A DNA stretch of 64,000 nucleotides from Bacteroides acidifaciens (GCF_903181435.1 NZ_CAEUHO010000001.1:1922001-1986000), one strand, 5' to 3'. Positions 53,177 through 60,625 are shown, numbered from the stretch's first letter. The notes: generated by a model from the letters alone, not told the origin. A program made the numbers and translations.

Positions 53177-54345
53177 GTTATGTGTTACGAGATTATCAAC
53201 AGAAAGCCTCTGATGCTGCCGTTTCTTTCTTTAACAATAAGGCAAAGAAAACAAATGCCATTATGGTGTTACCAACCGGAAGCGGAAAGAGCCTTATCAT
53301 AGCGGATATAGCCGCAAGACTTGATGGACATACTTTAGTGTTCCAGCCTTCAAAAGAGATTTTGGAGCGAAATTTTAAAAAGCTCTGCTCGTATGGTATT
53401 CTTGACTGTAGCATTTATTCGGCTTCTTTCAACTCAAAGGAAATAAGCCGGATAACATTCGCAACAATCGGATCGGTAAAGAATCATCCCGAACTGTTCA
53501 TCCACTTCAAGAACATCATCGTGGATGAATGTCACCTTGTGAACCCCAAAGAGGGAATGTACAAGGATTTCTTTGATGCGGTGAAATGCAAGGTACTGGG
53601 ACTGACAGCTACGCCTTATCGGCTATCATCCAGTCGTGATTTCGGTTCTATGCTGAAATTCATCACCCGGACAAAACCGCATGTCTTTTCAGAGGTCATT
53701 TACCATGTACAGGTATCAACCCTATTAGATATGGGCTACTTGGCGAAGCTAAACTATTATCCAATGAATCCTTCAGGATGGAATGAACTTAACCTGAAAG
53801 TAAATACCACCGGTGCCGACTATACCGATAAATCAGTTCAACGAGAATATGAACGGATAGACTTCTACAGTTATCTCGTTCATATCGTCCAAAGGCTGAT
53901 GAACCCCAAAGCAGGTGGTAAGAGAAAAGGCATTTTAGTATTTACTCGGTTTTTGAAAGAAGCCGAACGGCTTACGATGTCAATACCAGGATGTGCAATT
54001 GTTTCGGGTGACACTCCAAAGGCTACCCGTGAAATGATACTTAATAAATTCAAATCAGGCGAAATTCCGGTAGTTGCTAATGTTGGAGTACTTACTACGG
54101 GGTTTGACTATCCAGAACTCGATACAGTCGTTATGGCACGTCCTACGATGTCTCTTGCTATGTGGTATCAGATAGTCGGTCGAGCAATTCGCCCCCACCC
54201 TTCTAAAGAATATGGCTGGATCGTGGATTTATGTGGGAACATCAAACGTTTTGGCGAAGTCTCTGATTTACGGTTGTTTGATAGCGGTAATGGTAAATGG
54301 GTAGTTTGCTCTAAAGGAAGACAATTAACAAACGTGAGATTCTAA
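53173..54345 (+). CDS. Superfamily 2 DNA helicase
   Basis: This 390-residue helicase has motif I LPTGSGKS, motif II DECH (IIVDECHLVNP), motif III LTATPYRL, the second RecA domain with GILVFTRFLKEAE, and motif VI QIVGRAIRPHP. It resembles UvsW/RecG-like and type III/I restriction-like phage helicases that remodel branched DNA. It overlaps the ninG stop by 4 bp (ATGA), so the two are coupled. Confidence 0.92.
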   Translation: MSYVLRDYQQKASDAAVSFFNNKAKKTNAIMVLPTGSGKSLIIADIAARLDGHTLVFQPSKEILERNFKKLCSYGILDCSIYSASFNSKEISRITFATIGSVKNHPELFIHFKNIIVDECHLVNPKEGMYKDFFDAVKCKVLGLTATPYRLSSSRDFGSMLKFITRTKPHVFSEVIYHVQVSTLLDMGYLAKLNYYPMNPSGWNELNLKVNTTGADYTDKSVQREYERIDFYSYLVHIVQRLMNPKAGGKRKGILVFTRFLKEAERLTMSIPGCAIVSGDTPKATREMILNKFKSGEIPVVANVGVLTTGFDYPELDTVVMARPTMSLAMWYQIVGRAIRPHPSKEYGWIVDLCGNIKRFGEVSDLRLFDSGNGKWVVCSKGRQLTNVRF

Positions 54346-54347
54346 CT

Positions 54348-55196
54348 ATGGACGAAGGATTTTTGAGGCTAAGCCGCAGGTTTTTCTCGAATGAAATGTG
54401 GAAGGTAGCCCGTGAGTTTTCGGAGTGCGAAGCGTGGCTTGACTTGATTCAGTCAGCACGATTTGAGGCAACCGACAAGGCGTACAGCGAACTCATCGGA
54501 GGTCGGGAAATCTCTTATACAAGAGGTCAATATCCAGCATCTATATCGTTTTTGATGAAGCGTTGGCAATGGTCTGAAAAGAAAGTGCGCTATTTCCTTT
54601 CAAAACTTAAAAGAAAAGGTATGATAACGACTTGTAACAAACAAGGCATGACTGTGATAACTTTATGTAACTATGATGAATATAACCCATACAGGGGCAT
54701 ACCCAAGGACGTAGACAGGGGCATAGATAACAATAAAGAAATCAGCGAATTAAACATTGCTTTGGGCGAGCTAAGGGCAGAGTTAAGGGCAGTTGTTGAA
54801 AAAATGGGGCAAGCTAAGGGCGATAATAAGAAGAAAGATAAAGAAGATAATACTAAAGAATCTCCTAACGGAGATAAGAAAGGCGCGGCTAAAGCCGCTA
54901 CTCTCTCTCGAAAAGAGTCTTTTTATCAATCTCTTATACCTTTTGTCGGCAAGTATCAAAAGGAAATGATTCGCTCCTTCTTTGATTATTGGTCTGAACT
55001 GAATAAAACAGAGACTAAGATGCGCTATGAACTTGAAAAGACCTGGGAGCTTCCTAAAAGGTTAGTAACATGGGCAAACCGAGAAAGAATGTCCGCCAAG
55101 CCAACTACTGACATTGGTGTGGTTCTCAAAGATAACTCTCCTGACAAATACGATTCGCCACAGGAAAGAAAATGGGAGGAAAGATGGAACAAATAG
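54348..55196 (+). CDS. Phage replication initiator, winged helix
   Basis: This 282-residue protein has an N-terminal winged-helix region (FLRLSRRFFSNEMW, FLMKRWQWSEKKVRYFLSKL, GMITTCNKQGMTVITLCNYD), a variable charged linker (about residues 120-185) and a C-terminal helical region with FFDYWSELNKTETKMRYELE. This is the plan of phage replisome organisers. It precedes the DnaC-like loader. The linker is encoded by a run of GGGC repeats that could be origin iterons, as in lambda O. Confidence 0.82.
   Translation: MDEGFLRLSRRFFSNEMWKVAREFSECEAWLDLIQSARFEATDKAYSELIGGREISYTRGQYPASISFLMKRWQWSEKKVRYFLSKLKRKGMITTCNKQGMTVITLCNYDEYNPYRGIPKDVDRGIDNNKEISELNIALGELRAELRAVVEKMGQAKGDNKKKDKEDNTKESPNGDKKGAAKAATLSRKESFYQSLIPFVGKYQKEMIRSFFDYWSELNKTETKMRYELEKTWELPKRLVTWANRERMSAKPTTDIGVVLKDNSPDKYDSPQERKWEERWNK
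54691..54824 (+). repeat. GGGC-centred repeats inside the initiator gene, candidate origin
   Basis: ACAGGGGCATA occurs at 54691 and 54715; AGCTAAGGGC at about 54769 and 54812; AGTTAAGGGC at 54781; further GGGC units lie between. An A-rich stretch follows (54825-54860). Direct repeats plus an A/T-rich flank in an initiator's linker match lambdoid-type origins. Confidence 0.45.
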
Positions 55197-55765
55197 ATTT
55201 CAAGAAAACAATCGACAGTCTCAGAAAGACCGGATTTAACCCTATCCCTAATCTTGTGAATATAGCGATACCAGATTCAAAGAATATCCTTTGGCGAGGA
55301 TTGAATTATTTCACGGGAAATGCCGAATGGTTGCCGGAATACGAGGAAATAGCCACATGGCTTTCCGGAAATAACGGACGTGGGCTTTTATGTCACGGCA
55401 ATTGTGGGCGGGGAAAATCACTTATATGCTGGAAAATTATCCCTTTGCTTCTCAATCACTATTGCCGGAAGATTGTAGCATGTTATGATGCACAACAGAT
55501 GAACGCTGATATAGACGCAGTGAAGACAAAACATATCATCTACATTGATGATGTCGGTACAGAGAATCTTAGCGTGAAATTCGGAGAAAAAAGACTTGCA
55601 TTCTGTGAAATTGTTGACGAAGCGGAAAAGCGGGGAAAGCTCTTGATATTGACCACTAATCTATCGCTTGATGAAATATCCCAAAAGTACGGGGAACGGA
55701 CAATGGATAGATTGGTTGCGATTACTACACGGGTAAAATTCAAAGGAGAAAGTCTGAGAAAATGA
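55184..55765 (+). CDS. DnaC/IstB-like helicase-loader ATPase
   Basis: This protein of 193 residues has Walker A HGNCGRGKSL, Walker B IIYIDDVGTEN, sensor region LLILTTNLSLDEI and an Arg-containing C-terminal box (GERTMDRLVAIT). It loads the replicative helicase at the phage origin. I start at ATG 55184, which has GGGAGGA 4 bp upstream; the ATG at 55172 overlaps that ribosome binding site. It overlaps the initiator gene by 13 bp. Confidence 0.9.
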   Translation: MEQIDFKKTIDSLRKTGFNPIPNLVNIAIPDSKNILWRGLNYFTGNAEWLPEYEEIATWLSGNNGRGLLCHGNCGRGKSLICWKIIPLLLNHYCRKIVACYDAQQMNADIDAVKTKHIIYIDDVGTENLSVKFGEKRLAFCEIVDEAEKRGKLLILTTNLSLDEISQKYGERTMDRLVAITTRVKFKGESLRK

Positions 55766-55944
55766 ATATTACAATCTGTTGGGTTACCAAAGACCGAGAA
55801 TCTATAGAAAAGATACGAAAGAAGTTCGACATATCATCTTATATGAGTGTCAACAGAGAAACACCTTGTAATATCAAGGAAGAAGATATGGAACTCCTTA
55901 AAGAGACAGAAAAACGAGGATTCATTCAAATAAGAAATAAGTAA
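55762..55944 (+). CDS. Small phage protein, unknown function
   Basis: This 60-residue protein (MNITICWVTKDRESIEKIRK onward) is coupled to the loader gene by an ATGA overlap. It has alternating strand and helix character, with no motif I recognise. Confidence 0.65.
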   Translation: MNITICWVTKDRESIEKIRKKFDISSYMSVNRETPCNIKEEDMELLKETEKRGFIQIRNK

Positions 55945-55948
55945 AATC

Positions 55949-56353
55949 ATGTTAGTAGGAACAACAAATCTTAATACGACCCTCAACCTAGCATACGTGT
56001 TGACAGATGTCGTAGAAACTCTTCTCTATGATTTGAGAAGTGAGATGGGAAAACAAGGCTATGAGTTACGTTACGATGCGAAACGCAATTTCAATACTGC
56101 TATAGCCGCCATCCGTAAATTGAAACAAGACGTGGACAAAACACAGTTCTCAACACAAGAGAACTTCGGAAACGACTCCGATTGTCTCCTAGCTTTCATA
56201 CGGTTATTAGTAGACAGATGCGGAGATGATGACAAAAAGATGTTCGCATTTTATAATTACATCAAATGTCACCCTTCACAACTTGATTTAACATTATCTG
56301 ATGAAAAGAGTGTGTTCGCGCATATTTTCGAAGGTGATGAGAAGCTGGATTAG
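55949..56353 (+). CDS. Helical phage protein, unknown function
   Basis: This 134-residue, mostly helical protein (YDLRSEMGKQGYELRYDAKR, FNTAIAAIRKLKQDVDKTQF) lies in the replication operon 4 bp after the previous gene. I recognise no domain. It could be a replication accessory. Confidence 0.7.
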   Translation: MLVGTTNLNTTLNLAYVLTDVVETLLYDLRSEMGKQGYELRYDAKRNFNTAIAAIRKLKQDVDKTQFSTQENFGNDSDCLLAFIRLLVDRCGDDDKKMFAFYNYIKCHPSQLDLTLSDEKSVFAHIFEGDEKLD

Positions 56354-56355
56354 TT

Positions 56356-56457
56356 ATGAGAATACTCCTAAACATCCTCCTTCTCCTAGGAGTGAACATT
56401 TTATTTTACCTGGTAGTGTATGCGATAGCGGACTACCTGATGGATAGTATTAATTAA
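56356..56457 (+). CDS. 33-residue single-pass membrane peptide
   Basis: MRILLNILLLLGVNILFYLV opens a 33-residue ORF that is one hydrophobic helix with an acidic tail (ADYLMDSIN). It starts 2 bp after the previous stop, so it sits in the replication operon. Small size, position and composition support a real gene; function unknown. Confidence 0.5.
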   Translation: MRILLNILLLLGVNILFYLVVYAIADYLMDSIN

Positions 56458-56515
56458 ACCTTGCAAGTTCTTGAAGAATTATCAAGGATTGGCGGAAAAC
56501 AGAAGAATAACAATT

Positions 56516-56689
56516 CTACTTATTGTGCCCCGGAGCATAATATCTCGCAGACTTACTGCCTGTCACTTTCTTTATTTGTCCTGGAGGAATTGTTTTATCC
56601 TTATGTGGGTGAACCCTCACCGACATACATGAAGTAATGTTAAGGCATAATGATATGCAGAATAACGCAAGTAGTAATTTGGTTCTCAT
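56516..56689 (-). CDS. 57-residue lipoprotein on the opposite strand
   Basis: The ORF starts MRTKLLLALFCISLCLNITS with Cys 21 as a possible lipidation site. The mature part contains IPPGQIKKVTGSKSARYYAP, a pattern I associate with very small Bacteroidetes lipoproteins of unknown role. It is antisense to the flanking phage genes and so probably expressed in the lysogen. Confidence 0.6.
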   Translation of the reverse strand: MRTKLLLALFCISLCLNITSCMSVRVHPHKDKTIPPGQIKKVTGSKSARYYAPGHNK

Positions 56690-56738
56690 ATAATCTATTT
56701 TTTAATTAAACAAGTAGTAACAAAAAAAGTTTGGAACA

Positions 56739-57272
56739 ATGAAAGCAATAACAATAAAGCAACCGTGGGCCTCATTAATCGTTCACGGTATCAAGGATAT
56801 TGAGAACCGGAGTTGGCGAACAAATTTCCGTGGACGTGTCCTTATTCATTCAAGCGCAAAGGGTGATATTGCCAAGTTTGGCTGCTTACAGCCAAATCAA
56901 AGACTAAAGATTCTTAATACGCCTATGAGCCGTATAGGTTTCAACGATCTTCCTTTTGGCTCCATCATCGGTAGTGTGGAGATTGTAGACTGTGTGCAAA
57001 ATCATCCATCCATTTGGGCGAATAAAGGGGTATATAATTGGGTCTTGGCTAATCCAATTCTTTTTGAAAAACTATTTGAGAACGTGAAAGGTAAGCTATC
57101 CTTTTGGGATTATTCCGGTTGCAACGAAGTAAAGATTGAGTGCCCGGAATGTGGCAGTATTGAGATGGCAGTCGAAGATTACACAACAGTTCCATTTAAT
57201 ACATTCATCCACAGTTGCAATAAGTGCGGGTATGTGATAATGGAGAGTGAGTGGAATAAGATTAACGAATAA
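56739..57272 (+). CDS. ASCH-domain protein with zinc ribbon
   Basis: This 177-residue protein begins with an ASCH (PUA-like) fold: MKAITIKQPWASLIVHGIKD, ENRSWRTNFRGRVLIHSSAK. A C-terminal zinc ribbon follows (CPECGSIEMAVEDY and CNKCGYVIMESEW). ASCH proteins bind RNA or modified bases; some are nucleases or amidohydrolases. A second ASCH protein is at 60626. Confidence 0.82.
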   Translation: MKAITIKQPWASLIVHGIKDIENRSWRTNFRGRVLIHSSAKGDIAKFGCLQPNQRLKILNTPMSRIGFNDLPFGSIIGSVEIVDCVQNHPSIWANKGVYNWVLANPILFEKLFENVKGKLSFWDYSGCNEVKIECPECGSIEMAVEDYTTVPFNTFIHSCNKCGYVIMESEWNKINE

Positions 57273-57283
57273 CAAATTTAGAA

Positions 57284-57364
57284 ATGAGCAAATACAGTGA
57301 ATACCATTACGGCTTTACCTCTACAGTAGCCCATCTGGGAGATAAGTGTGGATATGTTTTTTAG
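57284..57364 (+). CDS. 26-residue ORF, doubtful
   Basis: MSKYSEYHYGFTSTVAHLGD opens a 26-residue frame 11 bp after the ASCH gene. Spacing is consistent with a gene, but there is no motif and no clear ribosome binding site. It may be chance. Confidence 0.3.
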   Translation: MSKYSEYHYGFTSTVAHLGDKCGYVF

Positions 57365-57385
57365 AAAGTAAAATCAATAACTATT

Positions 57386-57571
57386 ATGGATAATTATATT
57401 GACCATAACTTGTATGCTGAATCAATGAAAAAGGCATTACGAGTAGATTTTCTTGCTAATAGCGAGGAATTGAGATTATATGCAACTTCTATCTATAACG
57501 CTTCAATATGGAGCAGAGAAGTAGACAAGAGAAATAAAGCTATTCTTAAAAGGAATAGGGTTTTAAAATAG
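57386..57571 (+). CDS. Small helical phage protein
   Basis: This 61-residue basic helical protein (MDNYIDHNLYAESMKKALRV onward) has no motif I recognise. Downstream (57575-57611) a GGGAGAA/TTCTCCC stem-loop is followed by an ACACGATT leader and an ATG at 57627 that opens only a 10-codon frame. Confidence 0.55.
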   Translation: MDNYIDHNLYAESMKKALRVDFLANSEELRLYATSIYNASIWSREVDKRNKAILKRNRVLK

Positions 57572-57666
57572 AAAGGGAGAACCAGCGAGCACGACCAAGC
57601 TTAATTCTCCCAAATCTTACACGATTATGATGCAAATATACTATTTACTTTTTAAATAATTGTGTT

Positions 57667-58104
57667 ATGATGAATGATTTTTCAATTATTGAGCAAATAA
57701 AATCTGTAAAAAAAAGAAAAGAGGAACTTTCAAGAATAGAACAGAATATGTCAACTCCCACCTTAACGGATAAATCACTCATTCCAGTCATTTATGAAAT
57801 GTTCAAGGAGATTCTAGCAGAACAGGATTTCGCACCGATGCCGGAAAGCCCTCATCAGAGAAAGAAGTTTGTGTTCGTTATACTTTTCTTGTATTCTCCC
57901 AAGACACTAGCCGGATACCACTCTCCAAAGGGATTGAGGGATGCGATTGCAAAAGCTATCGGATTACACGATGTCACATTCATTTCCAACAATATTGAAA
58001 CTGTTGCTTTTCTATCTCAAAACGATAAGTACTTCAAGAAAGATATAGAGTATCTTTACACTGAGATTATTAATCAGTTAAAAACCAAAGGGCTAATCAA
58101 TTAA
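57667..58104 (+). CDS. Phage protein of unknown function
   Basis: This 145-residue protein has a coiled N-terminus (SVKKRKEELSRIEQN) and a core with FVFVILFLYSPKTLAGYHSP followed by AIAKAIGLHDVTFISNN. The second half resembles a helix-turn-helix arrangement. It ends the rightward unit and is convergent with the next minus-strand pair. Confidence 0.7.
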   Translation: MMNDFSIIEQIKSVKKRKEELSRIEQNMSTPTLTDKSLIPVIYEMFKEILAEQDFAPMPESPHQRKKFVFVILFLYSPKTLAGYHSPKGLRDAIAKAIGLHDVTFISNNIETVAFLSQNDKYFKKDIEYLYTEIINQLKTKGLIN

Positions 58105-58115
58105 TGAGCCGGAGT

Positions 58116-58490
58116 TTAGTGCTCCAGCTCATCTAAATCAATAGTAGTGACTTCGTCTTGCTCGGTTATATTAAGCTCTAACTTCATCCAAATATGCAAC
58201 TTGGGGTTTTTATTATAAGGTCTAATAGCTGTAAATATAGATGAAACTGTTGGGTATTTACTTAAAACAGCTCCAAATGAGCTAATAATACACCTCATAT
58301 CCGAACCGGAGTTTAGGATAATAATGTCGTTAGATTTTTTATTTCTGACAATGTAGATTTCGGTATTCCAATCCCCCTCATTAACAATTTCTATTACTTC
58401 GACTTCCGATTCTATTTCTTTGAACTTTTTGTGAATAAATTTTGATTTACCTGAATCTTTTTCACCTTGGACTAATGTAATTCGTCTCAT
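58116..58490 (-). CDS. P-loop nucleotide-binding protein
   Basis: This 124-residue protein begins MRRITLVQGEKDSGKSKFI, whose GEKDSGKS is a Walker A motif, and has a hydrophobic strand DIIILNSGSDMRC in the Walker B position. It is shorter than normal P-loop NTPases. It abuts the upstream regulator gene without a gap, forming a two-gene unit. Confidence 0.7.
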   Translation of the reverse strand: MRRITLVQGEKDSGKSKFIHKKFKEIESEVEVIEIVNEGDWNTEIYIVRNKKSNDIIILNSGSDMRCIISSFGAVLSKYPTVSSIFTAIRPYNKNPKLHIWMKLELNITEQDEVTTIDLDELEH

Positions 58491-58718
58491 TTATATCTCC
58501 TTTCTCATTTTAGTTTTTCGTTCTAACTCTCCTTTTCTAATTATGCAAATAGCATTCTCATAAGGTTCTTCCGTCTTTTGCCAGTAGTTCAGAAGTGACT
58601 GTCGGGCTATTCCGAGTTCTTGGCTTGTATAATTATCATACATAGCCGATGGCGAACCGAAGTATCTATGTATCCCAGTCGCCTTAATTTCCAAATGTAT
58701 TACTCCTTTTGCTTCCAT
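58491..58718 (-). CDS. Small putative DNA-binding regulator
   Basis: This 75-residue protein has the middle segment TSQELGIARQSLLNYWQKTE, a plausible helix-turn-helix, and a basic tail. It is divergent from the tiny-gene cluster, with repeated palindromes between. The promoter box at 58723-58730 lies so close that the transcript may be leaderless. Confidence 0.6.
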   Translation of the reverse strand: MEAKGVIHLEIKATGIHRYFGSPSAMYDNYTSQELGIARQSLLNYWQKTEEPYENAICIIRKGELERKTKMRKEI

Positions 58719-58722
58719 AATG

Positions 58723-58830
58723 CAAAAATACTTATTTATTAGTATATATTATAAATAATACTGCATTTTATAATTTGTTAACTCACAAATAGTATTTTAT
58801 ATTATAAATAATACCATCTTTGCATCATCA
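58723..58830. promoter_or_regulatory. Divergent promoters with repeated operator-like sequence
   Basis: The minus-strand box TATTTTTG is at 58723-58730. The segment ATATTATAAATAATAC occurs twice (about 58747 and 58800), each copy next to AGTAT so that AGTAT...AATAC forms an inverted repeat. A rightward TTTGCATCATCAA at about 58819 matches the sequence at the early promoter (45658-45670). The arrangement looks like a second genetic switch. Confidence 0.55.
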
Positions 58831-58863
58831 AAAACGAAGTAATAACAATTAAAAGATATGATT

Positions 58864-59040
58864 ATGGCAACAAAAATGAGTGATAAGGTAAAAGGTAGTT
58901 TGATAGCTCAAATTATGAGTGAAATGAAATCAGCAGCTATATTACAAAACAAACCTTTTGATGAAGGTGTTTTCTTCGACCTCATATTTATGAGCGATAA
59001 AGAGCTATTGAAAGTTTCAAAACTTTGCGGTATTAAATAA
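58864..59040 (+). CDS. Small phage protein, tiny-gene cluster
   Basis: This protein of 58 residues (MATKMSDKVKGSLIAQIMSE onward) is helical, with no known motif. The ATG at 58864 follows GATT directly, the local leader; an ATG at 58858 is in frame. It is the first gene after the divergent switch. Confidence 0.6.
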   Translation: MATKMSDKVKGSLIAQIMSEMKSAAILQNKPFDEGVFFDLIFMSDKELLKVSKLCGIK

Positions 59041-59052
59041 TAGTATTAACCA

Positions 59053-59070
59053 GCAGGGCTTTCGCCCTGC
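59053..59070 (+). other. Intercistronic stem-loop
   Basis: GCAGGGC pairs with GCCCTGC around a TTTC loop. It is followed by ACAAT and then the GATT leader of the next gene. It could be a terminator remnant, a processing site or an mRNA stabiliser. Confidence 0.6.
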
Positions 59071-59085
59071 ACAATATAAAAGATT

Positions 59086-59286
59086 ATGAATACAAAAGAG
59101 ATAGAAGTTGGTTTGAGATACAGAGTGTCAGGTGATTTAGCTAACGGTCACTATGCAGATGGTACACCATGTATAATACATGAAGATGTAGTAAGGGTAA
59201 TCAAAAGAATTACAGAAACCCATATTATTTGCGAGTGCGGTCGTAGATTTATTATCAATGATAATCTCAAAATTGAGAGGTTCTAA
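59086..59286 (+). CDS. Small phage protein, beta-rich
   Basis: This 66-residue protein (MNTKEIEVGLRYRVSGDLAN onward) has a Cys pair in IICECGRRFIIND and looks like a small SH3-like or zinc-binding beta domain. The AGATT leader precedes the ATG, with a stem-loop upstream. Confidence 0.6.
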   Translation: MNTKEIEVGLRYRVSGDLANGHYADGTPCIIHEDVVRVIKRITETHIICECGRRFIINDNLKIERF

Positions 59287-59294
59287 GTTTAACC

Positions 59295-59312
59295 GGTAGC
59301 CTTCGGGCTACC
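59295..59312 (+). other. Intercistronic stem-loop
   Basis: GGTAGCC pairs with GGCTACC around a TTCG loop and is followed by ACAATACACACGATT-ATG, the same order as at 59053: stem, ACAAT, leader, start. Confidence 0.6.
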
Positions 59313-59327
59313 ACAATACACACGATT

Positions 59328-59510
59328 ATGGCAGCATCAGTAATTAAACAAAGAACAATAGAAAAGTTCATCATGTCAGAATTTGTACAAGGCAACTTAA
59401 ATACAAAAGAGCAAGTAAGTTGTATGCTTCTTCTGATTCAAAAGAAGTTGGATATGTCAGTAGAGCAAGCGAGTGACTTTATGAGAAATGTAATTGGTAT
59501 TAACGCTTAA
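59328..59510 (+). CDS. Small helical phage protein
   Basis: This 60-residue helical protein (MAASVIKQRTIEKFIMSEFV onward) has no motif I recognise. It has the full ACACGATT leader and lies 18 bp from the next start. Confidence 0.6.
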   Translation: MAASVIKQRTIEKFIMSEFVQGNLNTKEQVSCMLLLIQKKLDMSVEQASDFMRNVIGINA

Positions 59511-59520
59511 ATATACGATT

Positions 59521-59730
59521 ATGACAAAGCAAGAACTTGAAAGTAATATGACTAAAGTAGCCGGCGTGCCGGTTGAAATAACAGTCAGAGGCAAGCGCTC
59601 TTTTACTTTCTCTTTTGAGGGTAAGAATGAAACAGCAGCAAAGAAGATACAGCAATACTTTACACCTGTATCGCTTGAATACGACTACGATGAAGAATGT
59701 GATCTGACTTGTTTATATATGAACCTTTAA
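59521..59730 (+). CDS. Small phage protein, alpha/beta
   Basis: This 69-residue protein (MTKQELESNMTKVAGVPVEI onward) has an N-terminal helix and then strands, ending in an acidic DYDEECDLTC stretch. The ATG at 59521 is fixed by the TACGATT leader; the frame extends 9 codons upstream into the preceding gene. Confidence 0.6.
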   Translation: MTKQELESNMTKVAGVPVEITVRGKRSFTFSFEGKNETAAKKIQQYFTPVSLEYDYDEECDLTCLYMNL

Positions 59731-59742
59731 TAATACACGATT

Positions 59743-59880
59743 ATGACAAAAGAACAATGGATTCACCATAAGAACGTAATGTGTGAAATCAGCCTAAGTT
59801 TTCATTTTGCTTGGCTCGCCAACCCTAGCCCGTTGAGGTCAAGATTGTACGATAACCACTGTAAGATGTTTTTTTATTAG
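59743..59880 (+). CDS. 45-residue phage peptide
   Basis: MTKEQWIHHKNVMCEISLSF opens a 45-residue ORF with the ACACGATT leader. It is rich in His and aromatic residues and ends KMFFY. The leader is the main evidence that it is translated. Confidence 0.5.
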   Translation: MTKEQWIHHKNVMCEISLSFHFAWLANPSPLRSRLYDNHCKMFFY

Positions 59881-59891
59881 CATACACGATT

Positions 59892-60182
59892 ATGAAAGTA
59901 TATAACTCAAATAGCGTATTAGTAGCAGAAGGTTACTTAGTACCCAATCCCAATTTCATCCCTAAAGGTGAATACAAAGCAACAGAACTGGACGAATATA
60001 AACGTAGCGTTGATTTTCTAATAACGAGTTGCGGCAACAAGTATGAAGTCATCTTCAACAAGCCTGTCGTTCTCAAAGAAACACGTTCTATCAAGCGTAT
60101 TGGCAGCAATGAGCGCTACGCATATCTAATTACAGAAAAAGCCTTAGAGGGCCTAAAAAAAACAATATACGCACGCTTGTGA
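59892..60182 (+). CDS. Small phage protein, beta-rich
   Basis: This 96-residue protein (MKVYNSNSVLVAEGYLVPNP onward) is predicted beta-rich with a basic C-terminus. It has the ACACGATT leader and no family I recognise. Confidence 0.62.
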   Translation: MKVYNSNSVLVAEGYLVPNPNFIPKGEYKATELDEYKRSVDFLITSCGNKYEVIFNKPVVLKETRSIKRIGSNERYAYLITEKALEGLKKTIYARL

Positions 60183-60233
60183 TTTTTAAGAGAAGAAAGA
60201 TTGAATGTAAAATTTTAAATATATATATTAGTT

Positions 60234-60440
60234 ATGAACTCAATAAACAAAAACGGTTGCAGCGTATGCCAACCAGGTAAAGAGAATTACACTACCTATA
60301 ACACCAAACTGAAAGGCAAAAGAGTAAAGATGTACCAATACGACTTTCGTACTGAAAGTAGTGAGTTGTTTTCTTGTTGTGCGCCTACCTTAGAGGCGTG
60401 TAGAGAAAAGCGTGATAAATGGTTACAGAGCAAGAAATAA
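60234..60440 (+). CDS. Small Cys-containing phage protein
   Basis: This 68-residue protein has CSVCQPGKENYTTYN and FSCCAPTLEACREKRDKW, four to five Cys residues that could bind zinc, and is basic. Unlike its neighbours it lacks the GATT leader (its upstream sequence is TATTAGTT). Confidence 0.6.
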   Translation: MNSINKNGCSVCQPGKENYTTYNTKLKGKRVKMYQYDFRTESSELFSCCAPTLEACREKRDKWLQSKK

Positions 60441-60504
60441 CCAACATTTCACCTATTGTTGGTTTTATAGGTTGAAGATTTTTCATTATCTTTGGTTTAC
60501 ATAG

Positions 60505-60512
60505 TATCTTTG
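60505..60512 (+). promoter_or_regulatory. Promoter -7 box before tRNA-like gene 3
   Basis: TATCTTTG matches TAnnTTTG and ends 9 bp before the tRNA-like gene. A second TATCTTTG lies at 60487-60494. The box also sits in an ATAGTA/TACTAT hairpin. Confidence 0.6.
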
Positions 60513-60521
60513 AAGTACTAT

Positions 60522-60594
60522 CGCGGGTTAGAGCAGTGGGCAGCTCGTCACTTTGACTTGGTGAAGGTCAGCGGTTCGAATCCGTTACCCGCAA
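60522..60594 (+). tRNA. Phage tRNA-like gene 3: initiator-type body with GAC anticodon
   Basis: A complete class I cloverleaf: acceptor CGCGGGT/ACCCGCA, D arm GAGC-AGTGGGCA-GCTC, anticodon arm TCACT-TTGACTT-GGTGA, variable AGGTC, T arm AGCGG-TTCGAAT-CCGTT, discriminator A, no encoded CCA (CTA follows). The first acceptor pair is C-A and the second D-stem pair is A-T, both marks of bacterial initiator tRNAs, but the anticodon is GAC (Val) and base 37 is T. The three G-C pairs of initiator anticodon stems are missing. Confidence 0.75.
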
Positions 60595-60625
60595 CTACTT
60601 AATTATTAATTTAAAAGACACGATT

